11,026 bases of DNA, taken from Micavibrio sp. UBA2020. Its GTDB lineage: Bacteria > Pseudomonadota > Alphaproteobacteria > Micavibrionales > UBA2020. The stretch's first letter is position 1. Each line of letters starts with the position of its first letter. The notes under the pieces are model-generated. The model saw only the letters and a list, made by a program, of their open reading frames with translations. It was not told the origin of the DNA and searched no databases. Both the position numbers and the translations under genes were made by a program. The stretch covers positions 10,043 through 21,068 of the forward strand of contig DDBY01000050.1 of the NCBI GenBank assembly GCA_002334985.1, read 5' to 3'. Of this stretch, positions 8,509 to 11,026 are shown piece by piece.

Positions 8509-8778
8509 TTAGTTCGCAACGTAGGGCATAAGCGCGAGGAAACGGGCGCGTTTGATTTCGCGAGCCAGTTTGCGTTGCGCTTTTTGCGATACGGCAGTGA
8601 TGCGGGAGGGGACAATCTTGCCGCGCTCGGAAACATAGCGGCCGAGCAGCTTGATGTCTTTGTAGTCGATTTCCGGCGCGTTCTTGCCTTTGAAGGGGCA
8701 GGTTTTACGGCGGCGGAAAAACGCGCGGCGGGGACCGCCGGCAGATTTACGTTCTGCGGGTTTGCGTTCTGCGGACAT
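8509..8778 (-). CDS. rpsR: 30S ribosomal protein bS18
   Basis: 89 residues, small-subunit protein that forms a heterodimer with bS6 on the platform of the 30S particle. Recognised by [14 protein letters not shown] (20-33), [19 protein letters not shown] (37-55), [20 protein letters not shown] (57-76) and RFLALMPYV near the C-terminus. The N-terminus is basic with a short repeated AERK motif. Its ATG overlaps the rpsF stop codon (TAATG), which couples translation of the two partners in equal amounts. AGGGAG within the rpsF end serves as ribosome-binding site. Length is normal. Confidence 0.97.
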   Translation of the reverse strand: MSAERKPAERKSAGGPRRAFFRRRKTCPFKGKNAPEIDYKDIKLLGRYVSERGKIVPSRITAVSQKAQRKLAREIKRARFLALMPYVAN

Positions 8779-9203
8779 TATTCTTCTCCCTCTTTCGAGA
8801 ATTTGCGTTCAGAGCGCTCAAAACGCTCGCCACGGCCTTCGCGGTCACCGCGTTCGCCACGGGGACGGTCTTCGCCTTCTTCAGACTGGCGCAGGATGGC
8901 CGAGGGGCCTTCCGGCAGTTTTTCAATCTTGACGGTCATGAAGCGCAGGACGTCTTCGTTGATTTTCATGTTGCGTTCCATTTCGGCAATCGCCTTGAAG
9001 GGGGCGTCGAAGTGGAAAAGGGTGTAGTGACCCTTGCGGTTTTTGTTGATGCGGTACGCGAGCGTGCGCAGGCCCCAGCTTTCGGTGCGCTTGGTCTGGC
9101 CGCCGTTGTCGTTGACGATTTTGCTAAAGCTGGCAGCCATGTCTTCTACCTGTTTGGCAGAAACATCCTGCCGTGCGATAAACACGGTTTCATAAAGAGG
9201 CAT
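8778..9203 (-). CDS. rpsF: 30S ribosomal protein bS6
   Basis: 141 residues, partner of bS18 on the 30S platform. The core (1-97) starts [15 protein letters not shown] and contains [20 protein letters not shown] (41-60) and [14 protein letters not shown], as in the family. The usual core is near 100 residues; a tail of about 35 residues made mainly of Glu, Arg, Gly and Asp follows. Such low-complexity tails are common in bS6, and in E. coli bS6 the end is glutamylated (established for E. coli only). AAGGGA lies 6-7 nt ahead of ATG 9203. It is the first gene of the operon, and its leader folds strongly (see 9260-9307), which suggests autogenous control. Confidence 0.97.
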   Translation of the reverse strand: MPLYETVFIARQDVSAKQVEDMAASFSKIVNDNGGQTKRTESWGLRTLAYRINKNRKGHYTLFHFDAPFKAIAEMERNMKINEDVLRFMTVKIEKLPEGPSAILRQSEEGEDRPRGERGDREGRGERFERSERKFSKEGEE

Positions 9204-9240
9204 GTTACATCCCTTGGTTTAAAGGCAGGTTGCCGCTGTT

Positions 9241-9259
9241 TTTGCGCACCTTGCGCAAA
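9241..9259 (-). promoter_or_regulatory. Perfect 7-bp hairpin in the rpsF leader
   Basis: TTTGCGC, a 5-nt loop and GCGCAAA form a perfect stem about 40 nt upstream of the rpsF start. No T-run follows in the leftward direction, so it is not an intrinsic terminator. It may be part of the regulated leader. Confidence 0.45.
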
Positions 9260-9307
9260 CCAGCCGCACAACCCATGTAGCCAGACGGCAAAGCCGGCTG
9301 GCGGGTT
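9260..9307 (-). promoter_or_regulatory. Structured rpsF leader, candidate bS6:bS18 autoregulatory RNA
   Basis: Read leftward, AACCC (9307-9303) pairs with GGGTT (9274-9270), GCCAG (9302-9298) with CTGGC (9284-9280), and CGGC (9296-9293) with GCCG (9289-9286) around a UUU loop. A one-sided bulge UACAU (9279-9275) lies between the lower and middle stems. CCAGCCG (9301-9295) could instead pair with CGGCTGG (9266-9260), and the two folds exclude each other. rpsF leaders in many bacteria bind the bS6:bS18 dimer through a hairpin with a CCG motif; a CCG is at 9297-9295 here. The identity with that motif is inferred from position and fold. Confidence 0.5.
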
Positions 9308-9317
9308 ACAGGCGGCG

Positions 9318-9346
9318 AATATCGGGGATTCGGCCCATAAAGGCAA
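9318..9346 (-). promoter_or_regulatory. Candidate promoter of the rpsF-rpsR-rplI operon
   Basis: Read leftward, TTGCCT (9346-9341) and GATATT (9323-9318) are 17 nt apart, each matching four of six consensus bases. Transcription would start near 9311, just ahead of the leader hairpin, giving a leader of about 108 nt that contains both hairpins intact. Support is spacing plus placement. Confidence 0.4.
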
Positions 9347-9409
9347 GGGTTTTCGATATTTAGGCGCAGATATTCCCCGAAAAACCACGTCTTTGGCCTG
9401 ATTTGACGC

Positions 9410-9440
9410 TTGATTATTCTGAAAATAGAGGTATTATAAT
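9410..9440 (+). promoter_or_regulatory. Candidate promoter of the rightward repeat-protein gene
   Basis: TTGATT (9410-9415) is followed after 16 nt by TATTAT (9432-9437); an overlapping perfect TATAAT is at 9435-9440 (19 nt from the same -35). The region is distinctly AT-rich against its GC-rich surroundings and lies 37-67 bp ahead of the start codon. The -10 sits inside a 14-bp perfect palindrome (9430-9443). Confidence 0.5.
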
Positions 9441-9443
9441 ACC
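9430..9443. promoter_or_regulatory. 14-bp perfect palindrome GGTATTATAATACC over the -10 region
   Basis: The 14 bases equal their own reverse complement without mismatch and cover the candidate -10 element of the rightward gene. A perfect palindrome at this place could be an operator for a dimeric regulator. Because TATAAT then occurs on both strands, it could also serve as a -10 in both directions, but no good -35 was found for the leftward reading. Confidence 0.45.
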
Positions 9444-9476
9444 ATTATTCGTTTTCAGGAGCCCGCAGGAGCCTAT

Positions 9477-9944
9477 ATGTCATTTTCCGACCTGTTCAGC
9501 CGCAAGCCCGCCGGCCGCCACACCCCCAGCGAAGGGGGCGAGGAATGGTATGACGACAGCGAGCAGCTGCACCGCGAGGACGACCTGCCCGCCGCCACCG
9601 ACCCCGAAGGCGGCAAGGCCTATTTTATCCACGGCCAGCTGCACCGCGGCGGCGACAAGCCCGCTATCGAAGCCGCAAACGGCGACCGCGCCTGGTACGA
9701 AAACGGCCAGCTGAGCCGCGCCTTCGGTCCCGCCGTGACTTATGCCGATAAAACCAAAAAACCGGAATACTGGCTGGACGGCAAACCGATGCCGGATGAA
9801 ATGCGCGCCGCCATTGACCCGGCTTTCGCGGAAACCCTGCGCGCCGCGCGTAACGACACTATCGATGCCGAAGTTAAAAACGGCAGCGTCCGCGACGTGC
9901 CCCTTTTGAAGCCCGCCACCATCCAGCGCCGCAATCATTCATAA
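9477..9944 (+). CDS. Small soluble protein with three 24-residue MORN_2/YwqK-like repeats, function unknown
   Basis: 155 residues, no signal peptide or membrane segment. The middle part consists of tandem repeats in the form [WY][YF]..(N)GQLHR..(G)PA: WYDDSEQLHR (24-33) with PAA at 38, YFIHGQLHR (49-57) with PAI at 62, WYENGQLSR (73-81) with PAV at 85, and a half unit YWLDGKPM (98-105). The LHR/LHR/LSR positions are exactly 24 residues apart. This resembles the NG-x-LHRxxGPA repeats of many phage and bacterial proteins and the MORN_2/YwqK antitoxin family; the assignment is by eye. A charged C-terminal part without repeats follows. AGGAG at 9467-9471 stands 5 nt before the ATG and a candidate promoter is upstream. 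It is divergent from rpsF and convergent with the unknown pair at 9970-10838. Confidence 0.78.
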   Translation: MSFSDLFSRKPAGRHTPSEGGEEWYDDSEQLHREDDLPAATDPEGGKAYFIHGQLHRGGDKPAIEAANGDRAWYENGQLSRAFGPAVTYADKTKKPEYWLDGKPMPDEMRAAIDPAFAETLRAARNDTIDAEVKNGSVRDVPLLKPATIQRRNHS

Positions 9945-9969
9945 AATATAACGTAAAGCACGCGACTGG

Positions 9970-10440
9970 CTAATCGGGCTTGCCAGATGAAAGCTGCGTT
10001 TGTGCGGCGGGCTTTTCTTCGGCCATTTGCAGCTGCCCGCGCCACGCCGGAAAAATCGCATAAAGCCCGCCCAGAAAGGCTTGCGGGCGTTTCTGGCTTT
10101 GTGCATCGCGGCTGTCTTCCAGCAACTTTTGGAACGTCGTGCCAGCGGCATCGGGGCGGTAGCAAGTGCCCGGCCTTTTCGCATCCGGCGTCAGCACGAC
10201 CAACGTATTGCTATAGCGGTCATAGCAAGCCACACGATTGTCAGACAGTTTCGCCGCAACACTGAGCGGGTTCAGCAGCACATGGCGTACATGCCGCGCC
10301 AGCTGCGCAGGCGTTTCGATTTGCAGCGGCGGCCCCAGCAACGGATTGTCAAATTCAGCCAGCCGCACGGCATGCTTAACGAAACTTTTCTCGGCTACTT
10401 CCTGCACAAGGTCGCTGAAATGCTCCGGCATGCCCCTCAT
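9970..10440 (-). CDS. Unknown protein, second gene of an overlapping pair; possible BECR-fold nuclease (tentative)
   Basis: 156 residues, soluble, not confidently recognised. The central block RHVRHVLLNPLSVAAKL (49-65), then NRVACYDRYSNTLVVLTP (68-85) and GTCYRP (91-96), has the look of a helix with paired histidines followed by strands. This recalls the Barnase-EndoU-ColicinE5/D-RelE (BECR) nucleases found in phage and polymorphic toxins. That likeness is a guess from pattern, not a family match. The start ATG at 10440 overlaps the upstream gene's stop as ATGA, so the two are co-translated. Met4 is an alternative start. The C-terminal 25 residues are polar and probably disordered. The end is 25 nt from the convergent repeat-protein gene. 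Confidence 0.72.
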   Translation of the reverse strand: MRGMPEHFSDLVQEVAEKSFVKHAVRLAEFDNPLLGPPLQIETPAQLARHVRHVLLNPLSVAAKLSDNRVACYDRYSNTLVVLTPDAKRPGTCYRPDAAGTTFQKLLEDSRDAQSQKRPQAFLGGLYAIFPAWRGQLQMAEEKPAAQTQLSSGKPD

Positions 10441-10838
10441 GCGTCACCGCCCGCCGCGCGCTCCGGTATCTGGCGCGATATGGCGAAAAAGCAATCACCC
10501 AGATAGCCGACCGTATCCCGCGTCAAGGCGGCGGCAGGGTCGAAAACCAAAATCGGGTATTCCTGCCCGACCGAGCCGAGCATTCTAAAAATATTATAAA
10601 AATGTGGCAAAGACAGGGCAAAGGGCGCCTGCGGGTTTGCACGCGTGGCCAGCGCATCGTCCAGTGCAGCCTGCGTGATGGAAACATCCAGCTCCGGCAC
10701 GTTCAGAATAACCTCGTCCAGCTCGCCGTATTGCGCAGCCACCGTGGCCACCACGGCTTGCAGCTGCGCGGTTTCTTCGGCGGCGGAAGGCTGCAAAATC
10801 ACCAAATTTTTATCTGAATCAAATAGTTGTAACTGCAT
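10437..10838 (-). CDS. Unknown protein, first gene of the overlapping pair
   Basis: 133 residues, soluble, with no recognised motif, signal peptide or membrane segment. It reads as an alternating alpha/beta domain: strand-like NLVILQ (11-16), helix (20-37), strand DEVILNV (41-47), helix (54-65), then FALSLPHFYNIFRMLGSV (73-90), strand YPILVFD (94-100) and helix. The end is rich in Ala and Gly. AAGG lies about 8 nt ahead of ATG 10838. Its stop overlaps the start of the 156-residue gene, so the two products probably act together. If that partner is a toxin-like nuclease, this would be in the antitoxin position, but nothing in the sequence itself shows this. Confidence 0.72.
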   Translation of the reverse strand: MQLQLFDSDKNLVILQPSAAEETAQLQAVVATVAAQYGELDEVILNVPELDVSITQAALDDALATRANPQAPFALSLPHFYNIFRMLGSVGQEYPILVFDPAAALTRDTVGYLGDCFFAISRQIPERAAGGDA

Positions 10839-10933
10839 CGCCTATGCCTTTACTGTCATAATTTTATCAGATTAACATATCCGGCCTTCACGCGCAAAGT
10901 TCTCCGCCCTTGCCGTCGCCGCGCCCTCTGTCG

Positions 10934-10953
10934 CCTTGCCCATCGCGGCAAGG
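10934..10953. other. Perfect 7-bp hairpin in the intergenic region
   Basis: CCTTGCC (10934-10940) and GGCAAGG (10947-10953) flank a 6-nt loop in the gap 10839-11009 between two divergent genes. A short TCGTTT follows, too weak for a terminator. No ORF with coding character is seen in this gap. Confidence 0.35.
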
Positions 10954-11009
10954 TCGTTTATGTAAGGACGCTGGATTCACCACCCTTCATATATATAAGG
11001 ATGCACGTC

Positions 11010-11026
11010 ATGAAAGCTTTCGTATT
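11010..11026 (+). CDS. Start of a rightward gene, cut off by window edge
   Basis: ATG at 11010 gives MKAFV before the window ends. AAGGA (10997-11001) stands 8 nt ahead, a well-placed ribosome-binding site after an AT-rich stretch. A second in-frame ATG at 11001 is too close to the AAGG to be preferred. Five residues do not allow a functional call. It is divergent from the unknown pair at 9970-10838. Confidence 0.42.

Noticed and set aside
9241..9259. The perfect hairpin in the rpsF leader considered as an attenuator terminator
   Set aside because: The stem is followed by AAAACAGC rather than T in the direction of rpsF transcription.
9480..9938. Gly/Ala/Val-rich minus-strand frame of 152 codons opposite the repeat protein
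   Set aside because: The plus-strand reading has a Shine-Dalgarno sequence, a candidate promoter and regular protein repeats; the minus reading has none of these.
9966..9986. CTGGC/GCCAG inverted repeat at the convergent gene ends, considered as a shared terminator
   Set aside because: Only 5 bp with an 11-nt loop, no T-run on either side, and it lies mostly inside the coding end of the leftward gene.
10936..10964. TTGCCC / TATGTA at 17-nt spacing as a promoter for the gene starting at 11010
   Set aside because: The -10 matches only three of six positions and the -35 overlaps the hairpin stem; not strong enough to list as a feature.

Overview
The window is GC-rich and almost completely gene-packed. 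Most of it is one leftward (minus-strand) block that reads, in transcription order, rpsF-rpsR-rplI | dnaB-alr-mlaE-mlaF-mrcA-(M48-type peptidase). The gene order rpsF-rpsR-rplI-dnaB-alr, the acidic or Ala-rich tails on bS6 and bL9, and the charged insert in DnaB fit an alphaproteobacterium. PBP1a and Mla-type transporter genes indicate a Gram-negative envelope. Genus or order cannot be assigned by eye.

Layout from right to left. 11010-11026 holds the first codons of a rightward gene. 9970-10838 holds two overlapping leftward genes of unknown function. 9477-9944 is a rightward gene for a small protein built of three roughly 24-residue repeats. The divergent gap 9204-9476 carries a candidate promoter for each direction, a 14-bp perfect palindrome on the rightward promoter, and a strongly structured rpsF leader. 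7873-9203 is the ribosomal protein operon (bS6, bS18, bL9), closed by a clear intrinsic terminator at 7817-7854. 1-7730 is a six-gene run with gaps of at most 8 nt or with overlapping stop and start codons. It encodes the replicative helicase DnaB, alanine racemase, the permease and ATPase of an MCE/Mla-type lipid transporter, penicillin-binding protein 1a, and a membrane metallopeptidase cut off by the window edge.

How the genes fit together. After dnaB the run concerns the cell envelope: Alr makes the D-alanine used in peptidoglycan stem peptides, PBP1a polymerises and cross-links the glycan, MlaEF-type proteins power phospholipid movement between the membranes, and M48 peptidases act in membrane protein quality control. 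No mlaD, mlaC or mlaB is present here, so the transporter must take its substrate-binding parts from elsewhere. No mobile element, tRNA, rRNA or CRISPR array was seen. The least explained part is 9430-10838 (repeat protein plus two-gene pair), which looks like a small accessory segment next to the conserved ribosomal operon. No demonstrably new system can be claimed from sequence reading alone.
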